The notes under the pieces: model-generated | Told to the model about the DNA's origin: nothing | What the model saw: only the letters and a program-made list of their open reading frames with translations | Database searches by the model: none | Shown here: one piece after another, positions 1 to 13,000 of the stretch | Layout of the letters: the number at the start of each line of letters is the position of its first letter | Numbering within the stretch: the stretch's first letter is position 1 | Source: Macrotis lagotis | Taxonomy: Eukaryota > Chordata > Mammalia > Peramelemorphia > Peramelidae | DNA length: 64,000 bases | NCBI RefSeq assembly: GCF_037893015.1 | Contig: NC_133658.1 | Span: forward strand, 17,914,268 to 17,978,267 | Reading direction: 5' to 3' | Position numbers and translations under genes: made by a program

Positions 1-2969
1 TTTAAATCCTGCTCAAGGCCTTACTAGTCCTTCCACCCTTAGGCAAGCCACTTCTGTGACAGCCTTAATCCACTCTAGGAGGAAATGGCAAACTGCTCCA
101 ATCTCTTTGCCAAGAAATCCTAATGGGCAGCATGGTCCAAGGAGTAATGAAGAATGGGACTAAAGCCCATGAAGATTCACCTGTTACTCCAATTCAGATA
201 CTATACCAACTGCACAACAAAACTTTCTCAGCAAAAAATTCTTACACAATTATCTAACCAGCTACCCTGTGAAAACAAAGTGAGTAATTACATGTGGTCC
301 AAACTCTTGCATCCAACTAGACAGGTCCATTAATTCCTTCTCTAACATGTACATCTTAGACAGGTGTTGAAATTGGAATGAGATGAACCTGGAACTAGGC
401 TAGATATTGAGAAAAGGGGAATAGTGCCCACAATGAAGGGATTTGGAGCCATGACCTCTGACACGTTTTAAAGTTTCCAGTGACTGTCTCCTGTCTTGTA
501 TAAAGAATTCTGAGCTTGGATGAGAACTCTGTGACTTGTTTGCTGCATACAATAGTTGAACCATTTAATCTGAATTTTTCTGATCTATAAAGGTGAAGAG
601 GTGCTTCTACTATCCTTCCCTCACAAAGCTGAGGATTCAGTGTTTTATTTCTAACAAGCTGTCATCTGAAGTGTGAAAATGATCATTTGTTTCACGAAAT
701 TAAAGCAATTAGACACCAAATAAAAAAACCTCTGCTGTGAGCAACTGCTACTTTAAGGGGCAAGATGTTACCTGATTATCTCCTATGTTCTCCTTCCTGA
801 TTTGTAAACCCCTTAACACTTTTGAATTTTGTTTAACTGCAAAGAAACTCATTTTATCCATATTAAGGAGCAGAAATGTCCTAAAAGCTATAGCCAATCT
901 TGAAATCCTACGGAATTCCCATATGCTACTAAAATTTTTCAAAGCTATGATTATGATTCGACAAATATTAGCTACCTTTTAAAATTAGTGTCAGTGAAGT
1001 ACGAATAGAGACAATGTACAAAAATGCATAATCTAGCTGGCTTAATACTACCAGAGAAGTTTACTATGGGAAGTTGGGGTTTAAGTTCATCCTAAAAAAA
1101 AAAAAAAAAATCAAAATAACACAAAAAATGGTGCTAAAGTTCAAGAAGAGTGAAAAGCAATTTGTTTTATTTTTTCAAAACTGAACCAAAATTCTTAGAA
1201 AGTTAATAATTACTTTCTGGTTAATCAATTTTTTTCTGGTGAATTTTTGCTTCAACCTTTATTATTTTAAAAAATGTTATCACTTACTGCTCACTAAAGT
1301 CCAGTAAAATGGATGAATTGGAATCTTCCCCTCCTCTTTTTTAATTCAGCAAGTTTTTCCCAAAGCAATGAAAGAAACAATTAAGAGGCTGGCAGGAATA
1401 ACAACCCTCCAATTCCACTTTTCTTTCTTATTTTTTTTACAGGTTCATTGACCCTAGATTTCTTGGGGACAATAAATAGTGTAGCTCTCTACAGATGTCA
1501 ATTATCCTAATCAGCCTTCTGGTGTACAAAGGTCAAGCTCCTTCTGTTTAGGAGTGACCTAAGATTAAGATCACCTCCCTATTCTCTGAGGGGTGAGGGA
1601 GAAGGGGAGGATTTTCCAGGGGAAAAAGGCAAACAACCAAATTAAAAGGCAGAGGAAAAGACCGGTTTCTAAAGTAGAGAACTCTTACCTAATGTAAACC
1701 CTAACTAGCTAGTGATGGAAGGCATGAGGCAAGAGTGTCTACATGGCAGGTCCAGAAATGGAAGGAGTTTGTGAGGAATGTGCCCTGATCTCTGCAACAG
1801 ACTGGGAGAAGTCCATTTTGGTTTTTGGACCCAATGTGAGTTACATCAGCTTGTTTTCATGTGACTTGCCTCTTTTTTCCAATATAGATGAAGGATTAGT
1901 AAAAAACATTTCTAGTTAGGTGTTCCAGTTGGACATCCATTCATGTAACCTCTCTGCACCTCCTGAGATTCCCCCAAATTAAAAATTTATCAGCTGTGAT
2001 CAAATGCTATCTTTAAAATCTATTCTAGAGGCGGCTAGGTGGCGCAGTGAATACAGCACCGGCCTTGGAGTCAGGAGTACCTGGGTTCCAATCTGGCCTC
2101 AGATACTTAATAATTACCTAGCTGTGTGGCCTTGGGCAAGCTACTTAACCCCATTGCCTTGAAAAATCTAAAAATAAAAAATAAAATAAAATAAAATCTC
2201 TTCTAAACATCAGCCTTCACGATTCTGTGTCAAGCTGAAGGAAGACTACTAAAACTAAACACGGAACCTGAACCTGCTGGCCAGGGTTCCCTCTGCAGAA
2301 CATGAATGGGGGGGGGGGGGGGGGGCACAATTGAGACGATCAGAGAAAAGAGGAGTTGGGAGACTTAAGAAGACTGACAAAGACCGTGGTGTGGGAAGCT
2401 GTCAGAGGCTGACTTGGGGGATCCCCAGCATAAATATGAGAAATATTATTTCATACCAAATAATCAAGAGAAAATATGATGAACAAATACTCAAAAAAAA
2501 TCAGATGCTGCCCTGGAATTGTAGTGAAATACACACACAAAAGTCTCTCATGCCAGGCTGCCATCTTCTGGTACAAAAAAGAACTGACATCAAGATGAAA
2601 AGTAATTCAAAGATTCTATCTTAAGATTTTCAGATCCGGGAGATTCCAACAAAATATACTTCAAGTAAAGATGTTCAGCAAGAGAGTCAGAAAAAATGAA
2701 CACAACATGAGCACATCGTGATTTTTGTTTTTACCACCCATTATTGAAAATTAAAAACCTTGCAAACAACTATGATCAAATACAGAAATCTTAATGTTTT
2801 AAAATTTTTACAACACAGAGTTTGTTGGATGAAATGGCTTCTAAGCTGCTTTAATTCTTCGGATCTTCTTGTCTGAGAAAACTGCCTATTGTTATCTGTA
2901 GAAACCAAGTAAAATATATTGAAATATTTTGAAACCAATAGCAATTCAAAAGTGTATACAGTACAATAT
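1..2969. other. Flank downstream of CDCA2
   Basis: AT-rich intergenic sequence. It holds an old SINE tail (about 1-160, with the 'ctctttgccaag' signature), a WSINE1-like copy (2029-2199) and a poly-G run (2308-2325). No gene is supported; by human synteny EBF2 would lie further left. Confidence 0.6.
2029..2199 (+). mobile_element. WSINE1-like SINE
   Basis: Full-length tRNA-type head (GCGGCTAGGTGGCGCAGTG), 'acctgggttc' B-box-like segment and tail 'ttgccttgaaaaatc', followed by an (AAAAT)n tail. Confidence 0.85.
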
Positions 2970-4789
2970 TTTATTTTTATCTTTAGTCATAAAAAGACAA
3001 GTTTACAGTGAAGGGTCATTATGAGGAAGAAAACATACACATACCAATTATCTTCCCTCTCTATTAGTAAAGGCTGGGAATTGAAACAGAGAAAATTCAA
3101 TTTTAATTCTTAAGCATAAAAGTTATCTGACCCCAGATTAGACTAAAGAAAACTGAAACACTATAGATTGTCAGGTTTTGCCTTCATCATAAAACAATTA
3201 AGAAACACAAGACTGAAAATACTGAGTTACTAAATTAATTTGGAAAAAATATAGTACAAAATGGAGTATTTTTTTTTGAGATACAAATGATTTGCTAACC
3301 ATATCAACCATAAACAGGAAAAAAAAGTCCATAAATGTTTTATACTCCCAAAAAAACAAGCTTTGGAAATAATCCACCCTTTAGCAGGAGTTGGGATCAC
3401 TTTGAGTGTTAATGTAAAATACATTAGTCTTAGCAGCAGGAGTCCCAGACCTACTGGTGCCAAGAAGGTAAGACAGTCTCTTTACAGAAGGGAAAAAAAT
3501 GCTCCATCACAGCAGGGAGGTTTTTTTTTTCCTTGTTGTCTTATTTATAAAGAGTTCTATTTGTTAACAAATTTCTGCTATCATGGTAAGAAGGTTTTAA
3601 CAGGACTTCAAAGAAAATGCTTTAAGGACACAATGATTTAAAATGCATTTTTATAAGTTCAAGACATACCAGAGTCTTATTAGCTCCTTGTGTCCATTCA
3701 TCTACTGACTGATGAGACCCCAGCTCAACTAACCAAAACTAAGCTCACTTCTCTCTAGTTCAAGCAGACACTCTCAAGTGGGAATGACCCGGGACAAAGG
3801 AAAGGATGCTGCTTTGGAGGACTAAGACTGGACCCACTGCCATCAACATACCGGCAGACTTATTGCTCTTGGGGCCCAAGATCATTTTAAAGTTTTTATT
3901 GCAAATTAAATATGACAGCATCACTTCATGTTGAGAAGAAAATTTTCCATTAGTCTGAATTAACTGTAACTATCTGGGTGATTTTAGAACCGAAAATTAC
4001 AAAACACCACATCTTAGCTAACTACCTATTTATCTGAAGAGAGAGAGAGCTTAAACTGAAAGCCAGCAATGTCTTCTAGTCAAGCTCATTTAAAAAATCC
4101 TCAATGGTGCATTTATTTTTTGAAAATAAAAAAAAAGTCCCAGGATTTTTAATAATTTTATGCACAATTTTCATTTGAAATAGACATGACATCAAACTTT
4201 TGAAATATAAAAGCAAAGTGGAGTCTAGATTTTATCAACTGCCTAAAAAAATTATTCTTCCTAGACAAAATTTTATAAGGTTATCTTTTTATATTTAGAA
4301 AGTCTGTCTCAGCCTTCTTACAGTGTTTTAAAAGTGAACACCAGAACCCTTCTTCTTACTGTCTTTTACAGACTTAGGTTAATTTGATTTCAATTTACTC
4401 AAAGAGTTCCTAACTCTATATAATGGATATCAGTTATGACTTTTCTGGTTAATTATCTAATTAGTGAGATTTAGATATTTAAAGGATCTTTTCCAAAAAT
4501 ACCACTGAATTTTTTTTTGAACTTTTGGATATTTACACAATAAAAACTGACTTAATATTAATGGGCTAAAATTTTCATTCTTAGTTTCAGTCTCATTAAA
4601 GCATCATTTACCTTTAAGAAGGGGAAAAACTGAATGATTTTCCTTAAAAAAGGTCAAATATGAAGACACACAATCTATTTTTAACTGGTTTAGTTTGCGT
4701 ATCTTCCAAAGCATTCTGAAGGATGCCAATTGTAAAGAAACAATCTCAAACACAGTTACCGTCCCCTTATAAAATGAATGCTGGATATG
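2970..4789 (-). other. CDCA2: CDCA2 3' untranslated region (extent inferred)
   Basis: AT-rich sequence without a reading frame follows the stop codon. Candidate AATAAA signals on the minus strand occur at 3895-3900 and 2970-2975; I cannot tell which is used. No strong repeat family is recognised inside. Confidence 0.35.
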
Positions 4790-6054
4790 TCAGATATCAT
4801 TTGGCTTCTCCAAAATTTCCATTTTTTCAAAGTCATTTGGATGATTTTCCTCATTCCTCTGAGAAAGGCTTGTTCTTCTGCAGTATCTAGGTCGGGAAGT
4901 ATTTCTCATCTCTGAAAGAGTAGATGCACAAAAGCTCTTCCTCCTGGCTCGCTGAGAAGCACCAGACACAGACTCACTCTCGGAGTTTTCTCTACCTGAG
5001 ATTGATGACAAAAGACAGGGCCCTGATACAAATTCTCTGGTATTAGATGAACACACTGTCCTCCTTTTGGCTTTCTGAGAAGTACAGGAAGTAGAGGGGG
5101 GGCTTGGAAGGGAAACCCAAACAAGCCCCTGATTTTGTCCATTTCTTCGAAATCTTGTACTGCGTCTGACTCTTACTCCACTCGTGTTTAACCTCCTAAA
5201 TGCTTGCTTGATAGACTCTGTTAAATTGCTAACAAGTTCAGAATTGTCAAAAGGTAATTCTTCCACTGAACAGGAGACAGGCAGATGATTCTGAGGCTCT
5301 TCAAAATGGGACCTCTCATCAGCTGGACAATAAACAGAGCTTCTTCTCCGCTTCTTGATGAGATTTTTATAGGTTAGGATGCCACCAGTGGCTTTGGGTT
5401 TTCCTTGTCTCAAATCCTGGCCATGAATTAGGCTTTGTTCTGCATTCTCATTCAGGCTGGCATCTTCTATGTGATTCAATCCTGCCTGGGGAGCAGAACT
5501 GGGGTTCTCTTCAGAAGCCACTAAAGCATCATTTGGCTTTTCACTTGACCTACTGAACTCAACTACTTGCTGGGTGATAGCAAAGACTTCAGATTCACCA
5601 ACACTTTCCACATTTGGAATAATAGCAGCCGAATGCAGGGGCTGCAACAGAAAAAGACTGGAGTTGGGGACAATTGGAGCCATTCCTTCTTCTGTTTTAA
5701 GAGTTAACAACGGAGAGAGAAGACAGATATTTTGAGTTTTAGTCCTTTTCTTTGAGTGGTCTGGATGCTCCAGCTTGTCAGCGTGTTGAATATGGCCACT
5801 TTCACATACTGCGATTGTGCTTACATTTGAACCCTGATCAAAAGACAGAGGACCCAAGGATGAATCACCTTCCATATCAGAACTGCAAAGTTCAGAGGTG
5901 TCATTTTCTTTATATGTTAGAGCTGAGGTTTCTGGATTCTGGGGCAAATATTTATTACTGTGTATTCCACCTAGTTTATTTGTGTCTGAGTTCATGGCAT
6001 CTTCATTTCTGTCACTGGAGTTGTTGTAATCCTCTTTTGGAAAATCAAGAGAAT
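4790..6054 (-). CDS. CDCA2: CDCA2 coding exon 14 (last, 421 codons plus stop)
   Basis: Acceptor ATTTTTGTCAG; open to TGA at 4790-4792. Carries KKRRRRSSVYCPADE, RVRRSTRFRRNGQNQGLVWV followed by SLPSPPSTS and SQKAKRRTVC, then RARRKSFCASTLSE. These correspond to the conserved C-terminal chromatin-targeting region of Repo-Man. The middle (residues about 610-850) is acidic and low in conservation. Confidence 0.95.
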
Positions 6055-6962
6055 CTGACAAAAATGTAACAAATGAAAAATATTTAAACTTTAAAAAACT
6101 GTTGTATTCACCATGTTTGCACCTTATAAAACTATGATGCAACCTATTTCTTCTTGTAAGACAGCCTACCAAAGCTTTCACCCATTATATATGCTCTCCT
6201 TACAACCCCCAATTTCTCCCCCATCCCATAACAATAGCTTAAGAGGTAAGGTTCCAAAATGTTCAATGAGTCAATCTATCTCCTAGCTCATGAAAACAGT
6301 TCCAAGTCATATAATGCTTTTCTGGTGATATCCCTCATGTAGTCTACCAAAACTTGTGCAAGACCCATGTCTGTCACATAGAGAGATATGACCAAGGAGT
6401 CAGAGCAAAGAAATATGGCTAAACAGACTTAGAACTGTAAGAAAGGCAGAAGGGAGATAAGAGTTTCTGCAATTCTTTGATAAGAGTTTGTCTAGTTAAC
6501 TCTTTCCTTAATATTAATTAAGATGAATTGCTATTAACACTGTCCAGTCTAGAGTGCTAAGTGTTAATCTAAATTGTTACCATACAAAAAATGAAACTAG
6601 AAAAGATCAGTCCTTTCTACTTGGGCTAAAGACTCCAACACAAAATAACATATAACACATAGAATTAACATGGGTAAGAACCATTCTCTGTTTATGTCAA
6701 CCAACCTGTCTATGCCAATAAGCTGGGTTATTTATACAAATTCACAGATATATGAATATTTAGCAAGTTGTCATGAATTCCTTCTTACATACTGGAAAAG
6801 AGATAAAATTTTAAAATAAATTACTCTACTAAATAATTTTATCATATTATGTCATTGGATCCATTTATATAGATTGAACTGTACAGTGACAAAATATTTA
6901 TTTCCAGTCTTTCAAATTTCATCCAATAATTAATTTCCAATGCATCATGTTTAGTCATAGAA

Positions 6963-7001
<39 letters not shown>

Positions 7002-10000
7002 AGAACCATTGGAAAAAAAATAATTATATAAAACTTTGATAATAAAAAGTAGGCTCAAAGAGTCAAGGTGAGAATTAAAAATCTTAAGTTTTTAAATTGA
7101 AGACTTTCACAGATCTTTACAGATCATAATCATACTCTGAATTCTAGAAGATGGCTTGATATTAAATATACAGGATTCTCAAGGTCCAAACTAGTAATTT
7201 TGGGAATAATTAGAAGTATTGTGGTCCAATGGCTGGTCTTAGAGGCTGGAGATCTAGGTTCAAGTCTTGATTTTACTTCCTACTCACTATATGATGATGG
7301 AGAAATCATTTAATCTTTCAAGTGTGCTGGGCAACTCTTGAAAGAATTTTAGTTACCAGGGATTTGATTTGTATCACCAGAGGTTCCTTAACAGTGAAAA
7401 AATCATGAAGTCTCCCCCTCAAAATGAATCAAACATAAATTAGCCAAATGCTTTTTAAAAATACGCAAGTTATTTGACTTAAAAACTTATAAAATTTAGT
7501 ATTAATATGGAAATATGTGAATGATTACACAGATATATAACCTCTATCATTTGCTTGCCTTCTCATTGAGGGAGATGGTGGCAGAGACTTTTACATGGAA
7601 TTGGAGAAAATAAAATTTTAAATTAAAAAAAGTTTATAATCTTTAGATAATACAAGGCAAAGTAATAACGACTTGATTTCAATTTGCTTCAGTGTAATAG
7701 TCTTTTTTTTTTGCAAGGCAAATGGGGTTAAGTGGCTTGCCCAAGGCCACACAGTTAGGTAATTATTAAGTGTCTGAGACCGGATTTGAAGCCAGGTACG
7801 CCTGACTCCAGGGCCAGTGCTTTATCCACTGTGCCACCTAGCTGCCCCAGTGTAATAGTCTTAATAAATATCCAGCAGTTCCACTCCAGGTTTCCAATCC
7901 TATTCAGGTATCTAACCGTCCAGTGTAAGCACTTTATCATTTCTGCCCAATGGCCCTCACTCTCCCTCCCTTGTTCAGAGAAGAAGAACAAAATTCAATT
8001 ATTATCATTATACTATCAATTATTACCACTGGAAAATGATAAGAATTTAAAGATCCATGGTCTCTGTGATTTCCTAGAGCAGTTTCCCAATTTCCAAAAA
8101 ATTTATAAGTAGAAACTTGTCAAGGGTGTCTAGGGAGATCATATGGTAAATGGTTAGGATAGGTCTACTGAAATATTCTAATAGTAGTGTTAGTGAAAAA
8201 TGTGGAGGATTAGAGAATTGTAAATTGTGCCTCAATAGTCAGCAGCACTTGGAGAAATGCTTACTGCTGAACAATGTCAAATAGCTGAAAAAAAAGCTAA
8301 ATAAACCCACTGGGGGCAACCACCCCCCAGGTGCCAACCCACCCCAATGAAAGGCAAACTAAAGTTAATTTATTTCTTATATCCAACAAGTATGGTCAAC
8401 TGTACCAGTTATTTCCTTTCCTATCAAATGGGATAGAGGGGGAAAGATAAGTGAAAGTTCCATGGGCAGAGAGGGGAAAAGGTTAGAGTACCCAGAGAGC
8501 CCTCCTTCCCTAGCCATTCTGCCTCCTTGGACTGCAGCACATCCTCTTGGAGAAATGTTAAGATCCTTCAGGACGTATTTACCGTAGTATCTCTAGCACA
8601 TAGTTAAGTGCTCAATAAATGTTTGTTGAACAATTTTTAAGCCTGTAGAGTATTCAAAAGAGAATAAATATGGACAAGAATGATATAATATATGAGGTGG
8701 AAATGGGTTGCAATCTTAACTTACTCAATTCACAGCAGCTACATTGCCATATTTAATATTTTAAAACAACAGAGAAACAAAAGGAAAAGTACCACATATA
8801 CCTGAGCACCAAAAAATTGACCTATTCTTTGCAATGGATGCTGTTGTAGAAGGGCTCTCAGGGATCTCAGGAATAGGACTCAGAAGGGGTTTCTTAGAAG
8901 CTACCTCTCTTAGTCCATAGAAGGTTTTCTGTAAACTCTTTCCCCTTCCTTTCTTCCTCCTGCAATTTTTTAAAATCTAAAAAAAATATAAACCAAGTTA
9001 GAAGTAGAGATATTATCCTTTCTAATTTTTACATATTTTGTCTCACTTAAATTATTAGGTAATCTTCATACATCTGAAAATTTCAACAAGTTACCCCCAT
9101 TTAATAAGAACCTGATTTAAAGCGTCCCTCTCGATAATGAAGGCCTGTGCCTGGTTTGGAGTTGACAAAGCTGCTTTGATTAAAGGTCCAGAATCTTGCA
9201 GTCTCTTCCAAATTAAAAAATATTTTGCTTCATCTTCTACACATGAAAACTCAAGTCAAAACAATGTCCATGGTTCAGACAGGCAACTGGATGGAACAAC
9301 CCTCAGCACTTAGCTGGCAGCAGTGCATCTCTTTTGGACATACATTGTATAATGATAAAAAAGCGGGTCCCAAAATTGAACAAAGAAAAAGAAGGGAACC
9401 TGAATTACCTTTAGGAAACTACATAATGATTCCAGTGGTAATGTTGAATGGCTAACAAGTTTTGAAACAGCATAGTTACCAAAAATCTTAAGTGGAGACA
9501 CCCAAAGAACATTACCAATGAATAATTTTGCAGAAGCAATAATGACCAGGATATCATTAGAGATGCACAAGCAAATAAGGTCATCTGGTCAAAGAGGGAG
9601 AAGGGACAGAGCCCGAGTGCTCCAGCGGCTCCTGCTGTGTTACACCATATCCAAGACCTGTAAAATGCGGATAGAACAAAGCAGTCGACTAGGATGGAGG
9701 TGTGGGTGGGATACAACATCTCCACTGGTGGAGATGGAAGCTGCCACCATCCTGACTCAAAAGAGGTTTGCCAAAACAAAAAGCAGAAGAACTTCATTGA
9801 GAATTGTTGAAAGTTATTTTTTATTTCTGCAAAATCCCTGACAACCTTCCCTTATCTCCTTAGGGATCATATGGTGAAAAGGGGACTGGATATTACATAT
9901 TATTCTTAGTAATGACCACAATAATAATACTGCTCTAGATAATAAAATACATCACTGGATTACCACAACAACATTCAAAGTACAGTTGGTGTAATGTAAT

Positions 10001-13000
10001 CACTTTACAGATGTGTAAACTGAGACTGAGTAGGCTCAATGAATTTTCCCCAGTGTCCTAAAGCCAGAACCAGGTCTCCAATTCTATAGTTACTTCTCTT
10101 TTGGACTACACAATCTTAACTACTGGGATGAAGATAGCTCAAACCTCCACTTTAGAGGGAGTTTTTCTACAGATCTAGGCTCAACATTGTGCAAAAAAAA
10201 AAATGACAAAATAAGCATTCACAATTATCTCAATAAGAAAAGTAAAGGGTCAACTCAAAGCTGGACATTAAGAGGATAAGATACAAAGTCTTGAATTTAG
10301 CTGATGTTAAAAAAAAAAACTAATCATAAATTGGAAGAAAAACAGGCATTTATTTAGGGATTGCTAGGTACCAGACACTGTGTTAAAGCTCCGAGGAGAC
10401 AAAAGGAATGAAATCACAAATTTAACAAGAGTCAAAAGTAATAATATATGGCTGCTAAAATCTATAGGCATCTATATTTTAGGTCTTACTATAAACAAGT
10501 CCAGTAGTCTCCTTGATAAGAAGTATCATGCCTGGGAAATACTTGAAGCTGACACAGTGACCAAGCTGAGCACATGGAAGAGGCAAGAAAAGCAGGAACA
10601 CAAAGAGCCTAGGAAGCATGGGGAGAGCTTCGAAGAGGAATCAAAGAGAAGCAGACTCCTGTGCACTGAACAACCAGATGAGGAGGTCACAAGACAGACT
10701 CAGCTAACTCTGGTTGCACACACTTACTTGTATCTTTTTTGATGCTGTTCTGTTTGCTTTCTTTGGTCCTTGAGTTTTCTTCCTATTGGGTTTCCTTTCC
10801 TTAACATTCTTAACATCTATCCTAACTAGATCACTAAAATCAGCCTCTTCAGCAACACTGACCAATTGCTGTAATAAATATAAAATCTGACATTAGAAAG
10901 ACAATATTAAGTTTTTAAACTCACGTGTAAGTTGTTAACGAAGAGAATTTAAAAAAAACAAAAAAGCACATTACATCAAGCACATATATACAGCTCTATA
11001 GACAGATATTTATTATACTGCCCCTTTCCCCCAAATGCAAATTCATGAAATGAGAAACAAACATAAGACTTGACTTGAAGGAGAAAACTGTTGGAATGCT
11101 ACATGACAAGTTCTCTCAAAGTTTCCAACCTCATCATAAACTGACACATCAAACCAGTACTGTTATCATCTAGTATACCAATCCCATTTAAAGAAAAGAA
11201 GGAATAAATTAATAATCCATCTGTCCAATTAAAAAACAAGAAATCAGAATCTATTGAAGTCATGAACCAATATTTACTACCTTGAATACTCAAATAGAAA
11301 TCAGGAGAAAGGGGTGTTCAATTATTTTGAAATTACAAATAAAATTCCATCAATTTAACTTTTATGGAAAATTCAACTGAAATTAAATTTTAACTATTAA
11401 AGCAGAAAAGAGCTATTCATTCTTTAATGATAAAGCAGGTAATAAGTTCCTTATCTAGATCTACTGCCCCCAAGGTTGCCTGCACCTCATTAAAATTTCA
11501 GAATAACCACACAGCTACAACAAAAGGCAAAAAGCGCACAACTGAAACAAAGTTTTCATTAAACCACATCACCTGTTTGCTACATTTACAAATATAGGGG
11601 AAAATATCAAGCTTAAAGGATTTATTTCTCTTAAGGATTTTCTAAAAGGAAATAAAGAAAAAAACATCCATTTCATAAAGAAACATTTTTCACTCGAAAG
11701 TCCATTAACAACCAAGCTTCAAGTAAAAATTTTACCTTTAAAAAATACAAACAGAACAAAAAACCAAAAACATTACCTTTCTGTTGCTGATGGATCGAGT
11801 TATTCTATCAACTTTGGGAGAGGAAATCTTTTCACACTTATTTGTAGAATTAACAGCACCAATGTCTGAATGAGTAAAATAAAAGGCAAAATCAGAATTT
11901 TGATTAAGTAAAGGAAGATCAGAAGATGTCTTATACACATTAAAACATCGAACTCATAAGTTCTTTTTTTTTTTTTTAAAGGTTTTTGCAAGGCAAATGG
12001 GGTTCAGTGGCTTGCCCAAGGCCACACAGCTAGGTCATTATTAAGTGTCTGAGACCAGATTTGAACCCGGGTACTCCTGACTCCAAGGCCGGTGTTTTAT
12101 CCACTATGCCACCTAGCCGCCCCCATAAGTTCTAATATAATAAAGGTATTGTTACCCTGACATCTTCCAGATACCCAATATAACTGAAACCTGAGCTTTC
12201 TCAAACCCTCCCAACCCTTGTTTCATTCACTTAAAATTCACCATAGGTACTAGTGGACAGTAATATGAAAGAATTAACAAATCATAAAAAGTAAACACCA
12301 CTGAGTAGCCAGCCCATCTCCTTTTTTTTTTTGCAAGGCAATGGGGTTAAGTGACTTGCCCAAGGTCACACAGCTAGGGAATTATTAAGTGTCTGAGGCC
12401 GGATTTGAACTCAGGTACTCCTGACTCCAGGGCTGGTGCTCTATCAACTACACCACCTAGCCGCCCCACCAGCCCATTTTCTAATGGTGAATCGGAGTCT
12501 TGGCAAACAGACTAGAGTTGGACCAGTACCGTCAACCCTTCCAGTCTGGCAGACTTTTGAGGATAAAGCCTTAAAGATTCCAAAGTCACCTCCATGTATT
12601 AACAAACTGAAATAGTGGAGCCAATAATTAAAATATTATAGAAAAAATGCAATGGGTTAACTCTCATAAATAACAACATGCTATAAATAAATATAATGTG
12701 TGTTCTGATTTCAAGCAAGTCAATACAATGACATGCTAATCAGGAATGAGTAGACTGTTAAGCCTTTTGTAGACAGTCATTTTCATTTCTCTGTCTTTGG
12801 CCTGTAACATAAACATTTCCTGAATTAACCTGCATTTGGACACTATACTTTTCAAGTTTATTATATGGTAATTAATTTACATAGGTTTTTGGAAATTTTT
12901 AATTCAGTTCATCAGATTGAGATTAAAATATTTTAAATAGTATTAAGACAAAGGACATAATTCTTTGTGGGAAAATTCTTGTTTAAGAGTTACCAGGACA

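Larger units (their letters stand above)
6055..8801 (-). other. CDCA2 intron before the last exon
   Basis: Contains the GA microsatellite, a MIR-like fragment (about 7225-7340), an L1 3' tail, a young SINE, and an L2-type tail near 8565-8640 ('gtgctcaataaatgtttgttgaac'). No additional exon seen. Confidence 0.6.

Noticed and set aside
9225-9841. Overlapping frames of 76-128 codons in a CDCA2 intron
   Set aside because: No similarity recognised, open on both strands, no conserved splice sites fitting the CDCA2 phase.
10380-10742. 120-codon plus-strand frame overlapping CDCA2 coding exon 12
   Set aside because: Shadow of the exon on the opposite strand plus intron; the minus-strand exon has phase, splice sites and homology.
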